Positions 8,014 through 15,778 of a DNA stretch of 42,793 nt are shown here, in pieces. The notes beneath the pieces were generated by a model. It saw only the letters and a program-made list of their open reading frames with translations, searched no databases and was not told the DNA's origin. Numbering within the stretch: position 1 is the first letter of the stretch; each line of letters begins with the position of its first letter. The stretch is from Chloroflexota bacterium (GTDB lineage: Bacteria; Chloroflexota; UBA6077; FW602-bin22; CADDYW01): assembly GCA_021323915.1 (NCBI GenBank), contig JAJPKB010000463.1:1-42793 (forward strand), read 5' to 3'. A program made the position numbers and the translations under genes.

Positions 8014-8754
8014 ATGACAGAGCCTCCCGCGGACGTCAAACGTCAGGTCGCCGAGCTGATCGCGATGATCGCCCACGACCTGCGAGGCCAGGTCACCACC
8101 ATCAAAGGGTTCAGCCAGCTCGCGCTCCGACAGGCGGATCCGTCGTCGCCGTCTCGCGCGTATCTGTCGGTCGCGGTCGAGGAGGCGAACCGGATGGCCT
8201 CCCTGATCGACGATCTGGTGCTCTTCAGTCAGCTCGACGTGCATCCGACGGTTCGGATTGAGCCAACCGAGATTTTGGAGGTGCTCCGGATAGCGATCGA
8301 GCGGACGAGGCGTCTGGGCGTACCTTCTGGTCTGACTGTCCGGGCCGAGGCGACGGATCTCATCGCCTGGTGCGATCCGTTCCTGACCGTCCGCGCGCTC
8401 GCTCAGCTTCTCTGCACCGCTCGACGGTACCAGGCGAAGGATCTGCCGATCGTGGTTACCGTCCGCCAGGTAGAGGGCGACGTGGTCGTCGAGGTTCTAT
8501 CGGCCAGCGAGATGGACGGCGACAAGCTTCGGGCGCTCCAGCGGGTAGCCGGTGCGATGGAGACGAACCCGAACGACGATTTCAGTCCGAGCGGCCTCGG
8601 TCTCCACATCTGCTACCGGCTCATCGCCCTTCAACGGGGCCGGGTCTGGATCGACCAGCCGCCGAACCGGGGCACCCGATTCTCGATCGCGCTCCCCGGA
8701 AACGCGACCGACCACGAGACATCGCCGAGAGGAGATCTCTACCAGTGGAGCTGA
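8014..8754 (+). CDS. Degenerate histidine kinase-like protein (possible pseudokinase)
   Basis: A 246-residue soluble protein with the two-domain layout of a histidine kinase core and no sensor domain. The HisKA helix is intact (IAHDLRGQVTTIKGFSQ, His21). In the ATPase domain the N-box, about residues 128-139 (ALAQLLCTARRY), lacks both asparagines. The place of the DxGxG box (about 160-169, EVLSASEMDG) lacks the ATP-contacting Asp and glycines. Only the last glycine box (SGLGLHI, 193-199) is canonical. ATP binding is therefore doubtful. It may be a phosphotransfer or regulatory partner of the NtrC-type protein. It overlaps rpoN by 10 nt, so the two are coupled. The ribosome site before ATG 8014 is weak. 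Confidence 0.8.
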   Translation: MTEPPADVKRQVAELIAMIAHDLRGQVTTIKGFSQLALRQADPSSPSRAYLSVAVEEANRMASLIDDLVLFSQLDVHPTVRIEPTEILEVLRIAIERTRRLGVPSGLTVRAEATDLIAWCDPFLTVRALAQLLCTARRYQAKDLPIVVTVRQVEGDVVVEVLSASEMDGDKLRALQRVAGAMETNPNDDFSPSGLGLHICYRLIALQRGRVWIDQPPNRGTRFSIALPGNATDHETSPRGDLYQWS

Positions 8755-10157
8755 CTCAAGACGCCTCGGCCCAGATGGGGATGAAGGTATCCCCGCGCCT
8801 CGTCGCCGCCAGTTACATCCTCGAGCTGTCTTCACAGGAGCTGCAGCAGGCAATCGCCCAGGAGATCTCCGAGAACCCGGCGATGGAGCTTGTCGAGAAA
8901 GAGACCTGCCCGGCCTGCGGTGGCCCGATGCAGGGGAGCATTTGCCCGGCCTGCCTCAGCCAGCAGAAGTCTACCCCGACCGGACCGGAGAACGACTACG
9001 ATAGCTCCGACGACTACATCAATGACCTGAACCTGTCCGCCCCGGCCGCCGAGGACGACTTCGACCCGTTTACCCAGGTCGCCGCGCAGATGAGCCTTGC
9101 CGAGCGTCTGCTGAACGACCTGCAGACGATGCTCCCCGGCTCCGACATGCCCATCGCGACTTACCTCGTCGGCAATTTGAACGATAACGGCTACCTCCAG
9201 TGCAGCGTCGAGGAGGTCGCCCATCAGCTCGACGTCGCGGTCGAGGCGGTCGAGCGAGTCCTGGCCGCGCTCCAGTCGCTCGAGCCAATCGGCATCGGCG
9301 CGCGCAATCTCCGCGAATGCCTGCTGATCCAGATCGCCTACCTGGAAAGCGAGCACATCGTCTGCCCGGTCGCATCCCAGATCGTCGAGTCCCACCTCCA
9401 GGAGCTCGCCGAGCACAAGTTCAACAAGATCGCCAGCGAGCTCGGGGTTACGCCGGAGGCGGTCTCCGAGGCCAGCGAGTTCATCCGCCATCGCTTGAAT
9501 CCGTATCCCGCCCAGGGCTACAGCGCCCCGGACCCGAGCATCGCCGAGACGCGCTCGACGATCATTCTTCCCGACGTCATCATCAGCGAGGCCGAGAAGG
9601 ATACCTTCGACGTCGAAGTTATCGAGTCCAAGCGCTTCTTCCTTCGGATCACCCCGCTCTACCAGCAGCTCGCCGCGAACCTCGAGCGGGAGCCCGAGCG
9701 CTTCACCGAGGAGGAGAAGCGCCACATCAAGCAGTACGTCTCGCGCGCCAAGCTCTTCATCGCGAACATCAATCAGCGGCGCCAGACCCTCCAGAAAATC
9801 ACCGAGTACATCGTCGAGGCTCAGAAGGATTTTCTGATCAACGGCATCCGCCATCTCAAGCCGCTCACCCGGGCCGCGGTCGCCTACCACCTGGGCATGC
9901 ACGAATCGACGGTCAGCCGGGCGACGGCTTCGAAATACGTCATGCTGCCAAGTCGGAAGGTCATCCCGTTCAGCGACTTTTTCACCGCGTCGCTGAGCGT
10001 GATGGACGTCATCAAGGAGCTCATCGCTAGCGAGACCTCGCCGCTCACCGATCAGGAGATCGCGGACGAGCTTGCCCGACGCGGCATCGTCATCGCCCGA
10101 CGCACCGTCGCGAAGTACCGCGAGCAGCTGGGCATCCTCCCGTCGTCGCTCCGCTGA
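8745..10157 (+). CDS. rpoN: RNA polymerase sigma-54 factor with zinc-ribbon insertion
   Basis: A 470-residue sigma-54. The N-terminal Gln/Leu-rich Region I (residues 5-50, ILELSSQELQQAIAQEI) contacts the activator. Next comes an unusual CPAC-N8-CPAC motif (Cys55, 58, 67, 70), an acidic Region II (PENDYDSSDDYIND), the core-binding domain (about 100-290), and the DNA-binding part with a helix-turn-helix (VAYHLGMHESTVSRATASKYV). The diagnostic RpoN box ARRTVAKYRE is at 451-460. GTG 8745 has GAGAGGAG upstream and overlaps the previous gene. The frame is open further upstream but there lies in another frame of the kinase-like gene. The four cysteines are not part of textbook sigma-54. Likely self-activated from 7943. 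Confidence 0.95.
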   Translation: MELTQDASAQMGMKVSPRLVAASYILELSSQELQQAIAQEISENPAMELVEKETCPACGGPMQGSICPACLSQQKSTPTGPENDYDSSDDYINDLNLSAPAAEDDFDPFTQVAAQMSLAERLLNDLQTMLPGSDMPIATYLVGNLNDNGYLQCSVEEVAHQLDVAVEAVERVLAALQSLEPIGIGARNLRECLLIQIAYLESEHIVCPVASQIVESHLQELAEHKFNKIASELGVTPEAVSEASEFIRHRLNPYPAQGYSAPDPSIAETRSTIILPDVIISEAEKDTFDVEVIESKRFFLRITPLYQQLAANLEREPERFTEEEKRHIKQYVSRAKLFIANINQRRQTLQKITEYIVEAQKDFLINGIRHLKPLTRAAVAYHLGMHESTVSRATASKYVMLPSRKVIPFSDFFTASLSVMDVIKELIASETSPLTDQEIADELARRGIVIARRTVAKYREQLGILPSSLR

Positions 10158-10231
10158 GCAGCGGACTCAGCGCAAACGTTGACCGTCAGGCCACCGGGAG
10201 ATGGTCGCTCGACGAATCCGCGTCAGATTGT

Positions 10232-10260
10232 TTGACATCCAACAGTGGCTCCGCTAGGAT
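10232..10260 (+). promoter_or_regulatory. Sigma-70 promoter of argH
   Basis: TTGACA (10232-10237), a 17-bp spacer and TAGGAT (10255-10260). The predicted start near 10267 gives a leader of about 27 nt before ATG 10294, with GAGGA at 10281-10285. A 7-bp hairpin (10152-10172) overlaps the rpoN stop but has no T-run. Confidence 0.8.
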
Positions 10261-10293
10261 CCTCAGCATCTTTCCCTTTCGAGGACGATCCCG

Positions 10294-11727
10294 ATGAGAC
10301 TCTGGGGAGGACGATTCGACGCCGAGCCCAACCGACTCGTTCAGGAGTTCACCCAGTCGATCGACTTCGATCGGCGGCTCTTCCGCCAGGACATCCTGGG
10401 TAGCATCGTCCACTGCCGCATGCTCGCGCGCCAGGGCATCATCGACGCCGACGAAGCGACGACGATCGAGGGTGGCCTTCGCCAGGTCGCCGAGGATATC
10501 GCCGAGGGACGTGTCGTTTTCGATCACGCGCTCGAAGACATCCACACCCACGTCGAGTCGCGTCTGCGCGAGCTGATCGGACCGGCCGCCGGCAAGCTCC
10601 ACACCGCCCGCAGCCGCAACGATCAGGTCGCCCTCGACCTGCGGCTATTCCTGCGGGAGGTCGTGCTGGACACGGTGGACGGGCTGGCAAGCTTGCAAGA
10701 GACGCTGCAGGAGCGGGCCGCGACCTGGCACGACGTGGTGGCTCCGGGCTACACCCACCTTCAGCGCGCCCAGCCGGTGCTCCTGGCACACCACCTGCTC
10801 GCCTACCAGGAGATGTTCGGGCGCGACGCCGACCGCTTTCGCGACGCCTACGCTCGACTGAACGTCCTTCCCCTGGGAGCCGGCGCGCTCGCCGGACTCC
10901 CCTATCCGATCGACCGCACCTTCCTCGCCGAGCAGCTTGGCTTCGACGGGATCAGTCGCAACAGCATGGACGCGGTTGGCGACCGCGACTTCGTCGTGGA
11001 GTATCTTGCCGCCGCCTCGCTGACCATGGCGCACCTCTCGCGGCTGGCCGAGGAGATCGTGCTCTGGACCACCAGCGAGTTTGGCTACCTGTCGCTCGCC
11101 GATTCGTACACGACCGGTAGCAGCATCATGCCGCAGAAGAAGAATCCGGACGTGGCCGAGCTGGTGCGTGGCAAAGTCGGGCGGGTCTACGGGCACCTGA
11201 TGCACCTCCTCGTCACCCTCAAGGGTCTGCCCCTCGCCTACAACCGCGATCTGCAGGAAGACAAGGAAGCGCTCTTCGACGCCGTCGACACCCTATTGCC
11301 GTCGCTGGCCCTCACCGCCGGTATGCTGCGCTCGGCCGAGGTCGACGCCGAGCGGCTAGCCGCCGCCGCCGTGTCCGGATTCAGCCTCGCGACCGACGTC
11401 GCGGATTATCTCGTTGCGCGTGGCGTCCCGTTTCGCGAGGCGCACGCCATCGTCGGCCGGGTGGTTCAGCGCTGTCTGGCCACCGGCCACACCCTGGCGG
11501 ATCTTCCCCTCGACGAATACCGCGCCGTATCGCCGGTCTTCGACGAGACGGTGCACCAGATCGACGTCTGGACGTCGATCAACGCGCGCGACGTTCCCGG
11601 CGGTACCGCGCCCGGCCGGGTACGCGGCGAGCTCGCGGCGGCGTGCCTGGCAACCGCCGACCTTCGCTCCTGGGTCTCAGACCGCCGACGGAAGCTCCCT
11701 TCCCAGGACTTTTTGGCGACCCGATAA
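10294..11727 (+). CDS. argH: Argininosuccinate lyase
   Basis: A 477-residue enzyme of the fumarase/aspartase superfamily that splits argininosuccinate into arginine and fumarate, the last step of arginine synthesis. It begins with the typical MRLWGGRF and has EDIHTHVESRL, TARSRNDQVA, GYTHLQRAQPV (catalytic His) and the family signature GSSIMPQKKNPD with the catalytic serine loop. The length is normal. The start has GAGGA 8 nt upstream and its own sigma-70 promoter. No argG or other arginine gene is nearby, so it stands alone between rpoN and the cell-wall hydrolase. Confidence 0.97.
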   Translation: MRLWGGRFDAEPNRLVQEFTQSIDFDRRLFRQDILGSIVHCRMLARQGIIDADEATTIEGGLRQVAEDIAEGRVVFDHALEDIHTHVESRLRELIGPAAGKLHTARSRNDQVALDLRLFLREVVLDTVDGLASLQETLQERAATWHDVVAPGYTHLQRAQPVLLAHHLLAYQEMFGRDADRFRDAYARLNVLPLGAGALAGLPYPIDRTFLAEQLGFDGISRNSMDAVGDRDFVVEYLAAASLTMAHLSRLAEEIVLWTTSEFGYLSLADSYTTGSSIMPQKKNPDVAELVRGKVGRVYGHLMHLLVTLKGLPLAYNRDLQEDKEALFDAVDTLLPSLALTAGMLRSAEVDAERLAAAAVSGFSLATDVADYLVARGVPFREAHAIVGRVVQRCLATGHTLADLPLDEYRAVSPVFDETVHQIDVWTSINARDVPGGTAPGRVRGELAAACLATADLRSWVSDRRRKLPSQDFLATR

Positions 11728-11751
11728 GATCGCACCGGACCCCTCAGAGGC

Positions 11752-11781
11752 TTGACGAGCTAGATTGCCCCCGCCTATAAT
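11752..11781 (+). promoter_or_regulatory. Sigma-70 promoter of the LysM/NlpC gene, with palindrome downstream
   Basis: TTGACG (11752-11757), an 18-bp spacer and TATAAT (11776-11781). The start near 11788 leaves a leader of about 167 nt if translation begins at 11955. The leader contains a perfect 12-bp palindrome, GCGCACGTGCGC, at 11809-11820. I compared the leader with the c-di-AMP riboswitch pattern because such genes often carry it and found no match. Confidence 0.75.
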
Positions 11782-11954
11782 GCCGACGCTTACAAGTTGC
11801 GCTTGAGTGCGCACGTGCGCTCGGGCACCCCGACGTGGCTGGAGTCGACCCGTCAGCGCAGATGGCGTTGGCTGCTGTCGCGATCCTACGGGAGTCTCAG
11901 GTTCTTGCTCCAAGGGAGGATGCAGAGTGGGACTCAGACGCTCGGTGGAGAGTC

Positions 11955-13934
11955 GTGAATTCAATCACCCCTTCCCCGCACCGGGCTCGACGGCGCTCCG
12001 AGGGGTCGTCGGCTGTCCTGGTATCAAACCTCACGTCCGCGGTTCCCTCACGGGTTCTGGGCCACGCGGTGGTCGTCGCGCTCTGCCTGGCGGTGGCCTA
12101 CGTCGGTCGGGCCGGTAACCTGGCGGGTTCCACCGGTGGCTGGTCGGTTCAACAGGCGATGTTCCAACCGTCGGCCTTTGCCTTTCCCGAGGCGTCCAGT
12201 CCGGACACTCTCGTTCGTCCACCAATGACTAACACCTCGGAGGCGTCTTCGCAACGCCTGCAGATCATGCACTACGACGTTCAAACCGGCGACACCATCA
12301 GCTCGCTGGCGAACAAGTTCGACATCAGCGAGAACACGATCATCTGGGCGAACGATCTCACGCCGGACCAGGCGTTGACGCCCGGGCAGCAGGTCACGAT
12401 CCTGCCGGTGTCCGGTGTCATCTATACCGCACGCAGCGGAGATACCCTCGACGCCATCGCCCAGCGCTTCCAATCGGACGCGGCCTCGATCGCCGAGTTC
12501 AACCAGATCTCGGTCTCCGCGCCGGTGACCGCCGGCGCCCAGTTGGTCATCCCCGGAGGTCGGATCGAGGATAGCACGCGACCGGATCTCAGCTCCCGGT
12601 CGTTCACCCGACCGGATCGAACGGGCATGGGGAATCGGGCCACCGACAACCCGGCACCCGCGCTCGCGTCGCCTAGTCAGCTGGTCGCGCTCGGGAGCGA
12701 CGCGGGAGCGATCAGCGCGGCCGATCACGTCCCGTACCGGGACCGCAAGCGGGTCGCTCCTCCGAAACCACTGGCTCCGGTGGTCTATTACGTCGTCGAC
12801 GGAGATACCCTGTCGTCGATCGCCCAGCACTTCGGCGTATCCGAGGACAGCATCGCCGCCGCCAGCGGCCTGCAGGGCAACGAAGACTCGCTTTCGATCA
12901 ATCAGAAGCTGCTGATTCCACCGGTTCCGGGCGTACTTCACGTCGTTCAGAACGGCGACACCCTTCAGGGCCTTGCCGATCGCTACTCCGCCGATCCGAA
13001 CGCGATCGCCAAGGCCAACGGCTTGAAGGATCCGTTCACCCTCCAGATCGGACAAACCCTGGTCATTCCGGGCGGCAAAATACCCGAGATCGCTCCGCAG
13101 GCGCCCGCGGCGCAGACGAGCTACACGGTGACCGAAGGCGACAGCGTTTCCAGTATCGCCAACGCGTTCGGCGTCGACATGCAGTCGATCATCCAGGCGA
13201 ACGGACTGACCGATCCGTACCTGCTGCAGCCGGGTCAAACAATCGTGATACCGGGGGTCAGTCAGGCTCCCAGCAACCCGGCGCCATCGCCGCTTGGGCC
13301 GCACACGACCTACACCGTCCAGCAGGGCGATAGTCTGTCCCAGATCGCGGACTCGTTCGGGGTGAGCCTCGACAAGCTCATCGGGGCGAACAGCTTGCGG
13401 GATCCGGCGAGCTTGCAGCCGGGCCAGCAACTCGTCATCCCCGGCGTTGGCCACGTCGCCGCGGCGACTCGCCCGGCTCCCGCGCCGGTCGTCCAGGCCT
13501 CGGCCCCGGCCCCACGGCCGCGGCCAGTGGTGGCTCAGGCGGCTCCGGCCCGCTCCTCCGGCGGAGCCGGGTGGAGCATCGTCGCGGTCGCCTCGCGATA
13601 CCTGGGCACGCCGTACGTCTGGGGTGGGACCTCGCCCGGCGGATTCGATTGCTCCGGGTTCGTCTGGTACGCCTACCAGCGCGCCGGCATCCCGATCCCC
13701 CGCGATATGTGGGGCCAGCTCCAAAGTGGCACCCGGGTATCCCGGCGCAACTTGCTCCCCGGCGACATCGTCTTCTTCGGTGGCACCTACGAAGCGGGGC
13801 TCTCCCACGACGGGATCTACATCGGCGGAGGGCGCTTCGTCAACGCCGTGGACTACGGCATCGGAGTTGCCGTCAGCAACCTGAACGACGCGTACTGGTC
13901 GAGCCACTACTACGGCGCCACGCGTCCCTGGTAG
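11955..13934 (+). CDS. Secreted cell-wall hydrolase: six LysM repeats plus NlpC/P60
   Basis: A 659-residue protein with one N-terminal membrane segment (VVVALCLAVAYVG, about residues 36-50) acting as signal or anchor. Six LysM repeats follow, each with a GDT/GDS core (for example VQTGDTISSLANKF, VQQGDSLSQIADSFGV) and ending in a (I)IPG-like strand. A Pro/Ala linker leads to a C-terminal NlpC/P60 domain with Cys566 (FDCSGF) and His618 (LSHDGIYIG). LysM binds peptidoglycan and NlpC/P60 cuts peptide stems, so this is a D,L-endopeptidase-type autolysin. The start is uncertain: GTG 11955 has GGAG close upstream; GTG 11835 and ATG 11862 are in frame but lack ribosome sites. Monocistronic or linked to the next two genes. 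Confidence 0.92.
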   Translation: MNSITPSPHRARRRSEGSSAVLVSNLTSAVPSRVLGHAVVVALCLAVAYVGRAGNLAGSTGGWSVQQAMFQPSAFAFPEASSPDTLVRPPMTNTSEASSQRLQIMHYDVQTGDTISSLANKFDISENTIIWANDLTPDQALTPGQQVTILPVSGVIYTARSGDTLDAIAQRFQSDAASIAEFNQISVSAPVTAGAQLVIPGGRIEDSTRPDLSSRSFTRPDRTGMGNRATDNPAPALASPSQLVALGSDAGAISAADHVPYRDRKRVAPPKPLAPVVYYVVDGDTLSSIAQHFGVSEDSIAAASGLQGNEDSLSINQKLLIPPVPGVLHVVQNGDTLQGLADRYSADPNAIAKANGLKDPFTLQIGQTLVIPGGKIPEIAPQAPAAQTSYTVTEGDSVSSIANAFGVDMQSIIQANGLTDPYLLQPGQTIVIPGVSQAPSNPAPSPLGPHTTYTVQQGDSLSQIADSFGVSLDKLIGANSLRDPASLQPGQQLVIPGVGHVAAATRPAPAPVVQASAPAPRPRPVVAQAAPARSSGGAGWSIVAVASRYLGTPYVWGGTSPGGFDCSGFVWYAYQRAGIPIPRDMWGQLQSGTRVSRRNLLPGDIVFFGGTYEAGLSHDGIYIGGGRFVNAVDYGIGVAVSNLNDAYWSSHYYGATRPW

Positions 13935-13940
13935 CCGACG

Positions 13941-14345
13941 TTGCGCACCTTCACCGTCGCCGAGGCGAACGCTCTGATCCCCCGGATCGAAGAGCTGTTC
14001 GCCCGGCTGCGGCGGATTCGCGAGGAAAGTCGCCCGTCGCAGGAGGAGCTCACCCGGATCGACCAGGGGAAGCGGTCCAATGGCGTCGACCACACCGAGG
14101 AAGTTCGTGCGCTACGCGGCCGTCTCGACGCCGTGATCGAGGAGATGAACTCCATTCTTCGACAAATCGCCGACCTCGGCTGTGAGATCAAGGACGTGGA
14201 GCAAGGGCTCGTCGACTTTCCGTGCCAGCGGGGCGAGCGCATCGTCTATCTGTGCTGGAAGTCGGGAGAGGACCGAATCGGTTTCTGGCACGAGATCTCG
14301 GCCGGTTTCGCCGGTCGCCAGCCACTGACCGGCGACGAGCCATGA
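13941..14345 (+). CDS. DUF2203-family protein
   Basis: A 134-residue soluble protein with the family pattern: opening [19 protein letters not shown], a long charged helical region likely to form a coiled coil, and the closing [21 protein letters not shown]. The function of DUF2203 is unknown; it is common in Chloroflexi and Deinococcus-type bacteria. The TTG start, 6 nt after the previous stop, fits the family's N-terminus but has no clear ribosome site, so translation may be coupled to the LysM/NlpC gene. Confidence 0.85.
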   Translation: MRTFTVAEANALIPRIEELFARLRRIREESRPSQEELTRIDQGKRSNGVDHTEEVRALRGRLDAVIEEMNSILRQIADLGCEIKDVEQGLVDFPCQRGERIVYLCWKSGEDRIGFWHEISAGFAGRQPLTGDEP

Positions 14346-14361
14346 CCGCATCACCCTGAAG

Positions 14362-15048
14362 GTGGATACCTCTCCGGAGGAGCGCCATCGGTACCCAGCC
14401 ACTGCCGCCCGGTCGCTCGTTCTCGCGTCCACGTCGCCACGCCGCCGCGCCTTGATCGCCCGCCTCGGCCTCCCGTACACGGTTGTTCCGGTCGACGTCG
14501 ACGAAGCGCCACGTCCCGGCGAGCCCCCGGCGAGGACCGCGGAGCGCCTCGCCCTGGCCAAGGCGAGCGCTGCCCGGGCCAAACTGTCGCCGGCCGCCGA
14601 GGCAGTGATCGTCGGCGCCGACACCATCGTGGTCGATCGCGGCCACCAGCTGGGAAAGCCGGCGACGCCTGACGAGGCCATCGCCATGCTGCGCCGCCTG
14701 CGCCGGAAGACCCATCGAGTCATCAGCGGCCTGGCCGTCCTCGACGCGCGGACCGGACAAACCGCGGTCACCACGCGATCGACTCGCGTCCACCTCCGGC
14801 CGATGACCGACCGGGAGATCGCCGCCTACGTCGCCTCCGGCGATCCCCTGGACAAGGCCGGGGCGTACGCGATCCAAAATCGGGAGTTCCATCCGGTGGA
14901 ATGGATCGAGGGGTGCTACAGCAACGTGGTGGGATTACCCGTCTGCGCGCTGGCCGAGGAGTTGAGCGCGTGGGGCCTGGACGTGGACGCGGCGTGGCGA
15001 CCCCGAGGCCGGCGGTGCCAGTGCGACACGCTCGAGCCCAGGTTGTGA
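14362..15048 (+). CDS. maf: Maf-family nucleotide pyrophosphatase
   Basis: A 228-residue Maf/HAM1-like enzyme that hydrolyses non-canonical or excess nucleoside triphosphates to monophosphates. Motifs: LASTSPRRRALIARLG, GADTIVV (catalytic Asp), GKPATPDEAIAMLRRL, HRVISGLAV, GDPLDKAGAYAIQ and VEWIEGCYSNVVGLP. The core ends near residue 205; the last 20 residues (WRPRGRRCQCDTLEP) are an extra tail. GTG 14362 is the first start after an in-frame stop; its ribosome site is poor. It lies 16 nt after the DUF2203 gene and is probably co-transcribed. Confidence 0.93.
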   Translation: MDTSPEERHRYPATAARSLVLASTSPRRRALIARLGLPYTVVPVDVDEAPRPGEPPARTAERLALAKASAARAKLSPAAEAVIVGADTIVVDRGHQLGKPATPDEAIAMLRRLRRKTHRVISGLAVLDARTGQTAVTTRSTRVHLRPMTDREIAAYVASGDPLDKAGAYAIQNREFHPVEWIEGCYSNVVGLPVCALAEELSAWGLDVDAAWRPRGRRCQCDTLEPRL

Positions 15049-15096
15049 GCCGCCCTCGGAACGGATGCCGACCGGCAACTACCGGTTGGTGGGAAT

Positions 15097-15261
15097 TCAG
15101 TATTTGTTGAATTCGATGAGCCAGCGCATGAGCGAGTCACGCCAGTTCATCGGCTGGCGCGCTTCGCGCTCGACTCGCGCTTCGACGTCGGCGTCGACCG
15201 CCGACCACGGGCGAACCGGGCAGGTCGCCGTGATCGGATCGCTCGCCGTCAGGACCGCCAT
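15097..15261 (-). CDS. Small hypothetical protein (54 aa) downstream of rhodanese
   Basis: ATG at 15261 is preceded by GGGAGGA with a 7-nt gap, one of the best ribosome sites in the window. The 54-residue product starts MAVLTASDPITATCPVRP, has an acidic/basic middle (DADVEARVEREARQP) and ends in an amphipathic, Trp-rich helix (MNWRDSLMRWLIEFNKY). One cysteine (Cys14) is present. It lies 50 nt after the rhodanese stop on the same strand, so is likely the second gene of that transcript and could partner the rhodanese or bind the membrane by its tail. I do not recognise a family. Confidence 0.65.
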   Translation of the reverse strand: MAVLTASDPITATCPVRPWSAVDADVEARVEREARQPMNWRDSLMRWLIEFNKY

Positions 15262-15311
15262 CTCGGATTCCTCCCGGTGGAGTCAAGAAAAGCCGCGCCG
15301 CGGCTGTCGCT

Positions 15312-15656
15312 CTACTTCTCGATCGGCAGACCGGCCTTGGCCCAACCGATGGTGCCGCCTTCCAGATTGTACACGTGCTCGATGCCAACCGCCGCCGCCA
15401 TCTCACAGGCCACGGCGCTGCGCTGTCCCATCGCGCAGACGAACAGCACGTGGTCGTCCGGCAGGTACTCGCGCGGTCGAGCCAGGAACGTATTCAGCGG
15501 CACCAGCGTCACGCCGGGGATGTGCCCCTCGGCGTACTCGTTCTGCTCGCGGACGTCGATCACCTGGACCTCGCCGTCGGCGATCAATTTCCGCGCGGTG
15601 TGAACGTCCACTCGAGCGAATGGCTCGTCCACTTCGACATTGGACTGCGTGCTCAC
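15312..15656 (-). CDS. Rhodanese-like sulfurtransferase domain protein
   Basis: A 114-residue single-domain rhodanese. It shows VQVIDVREQNEYAEGHIPG, the active-site loop CAMGQRS with the catalytic cysteine that carries persulfide, and the closing LEGGTIGWAKAGLP. Likely a cytoplasmic sulfur carrier or thiosulfate sulfurtransferase; the partner is unknown. GTG 15656 was chosen because GAGGAG lies 6 nt upstream; a TTG nine codons earlier overlaps that site. It heads a two-gene unit with the 54-residue protein and diverges from the LmbE-like gene. Confidence 0.9.
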   Translation of the reverse strand: MSTQSNVEVDEPFARVDVHTARKLIADGEVQVIDVREQNEYAEGHIPGVTLVPLNTFLARPREYLPDDHVLFVCAMGQRSAVACEMAAAVGIEHVYNLEGGTIGWAKAGLPIEK

Positions 15657-15684
15657 AAGGGTCTCCTCACCATGAATCAGCAAA

Positions 15685-15714
15685 AGTCTAGCGTCGCCTG
15701 GCCGCGCGTGTCAA
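15685..15714 (-). promoter_or_regulatory. Sigma-70 promoter of the rhodanese gene
   Basis: On the minus strand TTGACA (15709-15714), an 18-bp spacer and TAGACT (15685-15690). The start near 15678 leaves about 22 nt before GTG 15656. Confidence 0.7.
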
Positions 15715-15737
15715 GCAACACCGCGGAAGGAACAAGG

Positions 15738-15743
15738 TATAAT
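15738..15743 (+). promoter_or_regulatory. -10 element (TATAAT) of the LmbE-like gene
   Basis: A consensus -10 lies 35 nt before ATG 15779. The -35 region is poor. It is divergent from the rhodanese promoter; the two -10 elements are about 48 bp apart. Confidence 0.5.
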
Positions 15744-15778
15744 GTGAGCGAACGCCATTGGGAGTTGAAGTAGGATAC

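Noticed and set aside
10786-10800. TGGCAC-type matches inside argH and other genes
   Set aside because: They lie within coding sequence without a downstream gene start at a suitable distance.
11788-11954. Possible c-di-AMP riboswitch in the leader of the LysM/NlpC gene
   Set aside because: The gene type is a usual target, but none of the conserved aptamer blocks is present; only a 12-bp palindrome is seen.
12048-14093. 681-codon minus-strand frame opposite the LysM/NlpC gene
   Set aside because: Shadow of a repetitive, GC-rich coding region; the plus strand encodes six LysM repeats and a catalytic domain.
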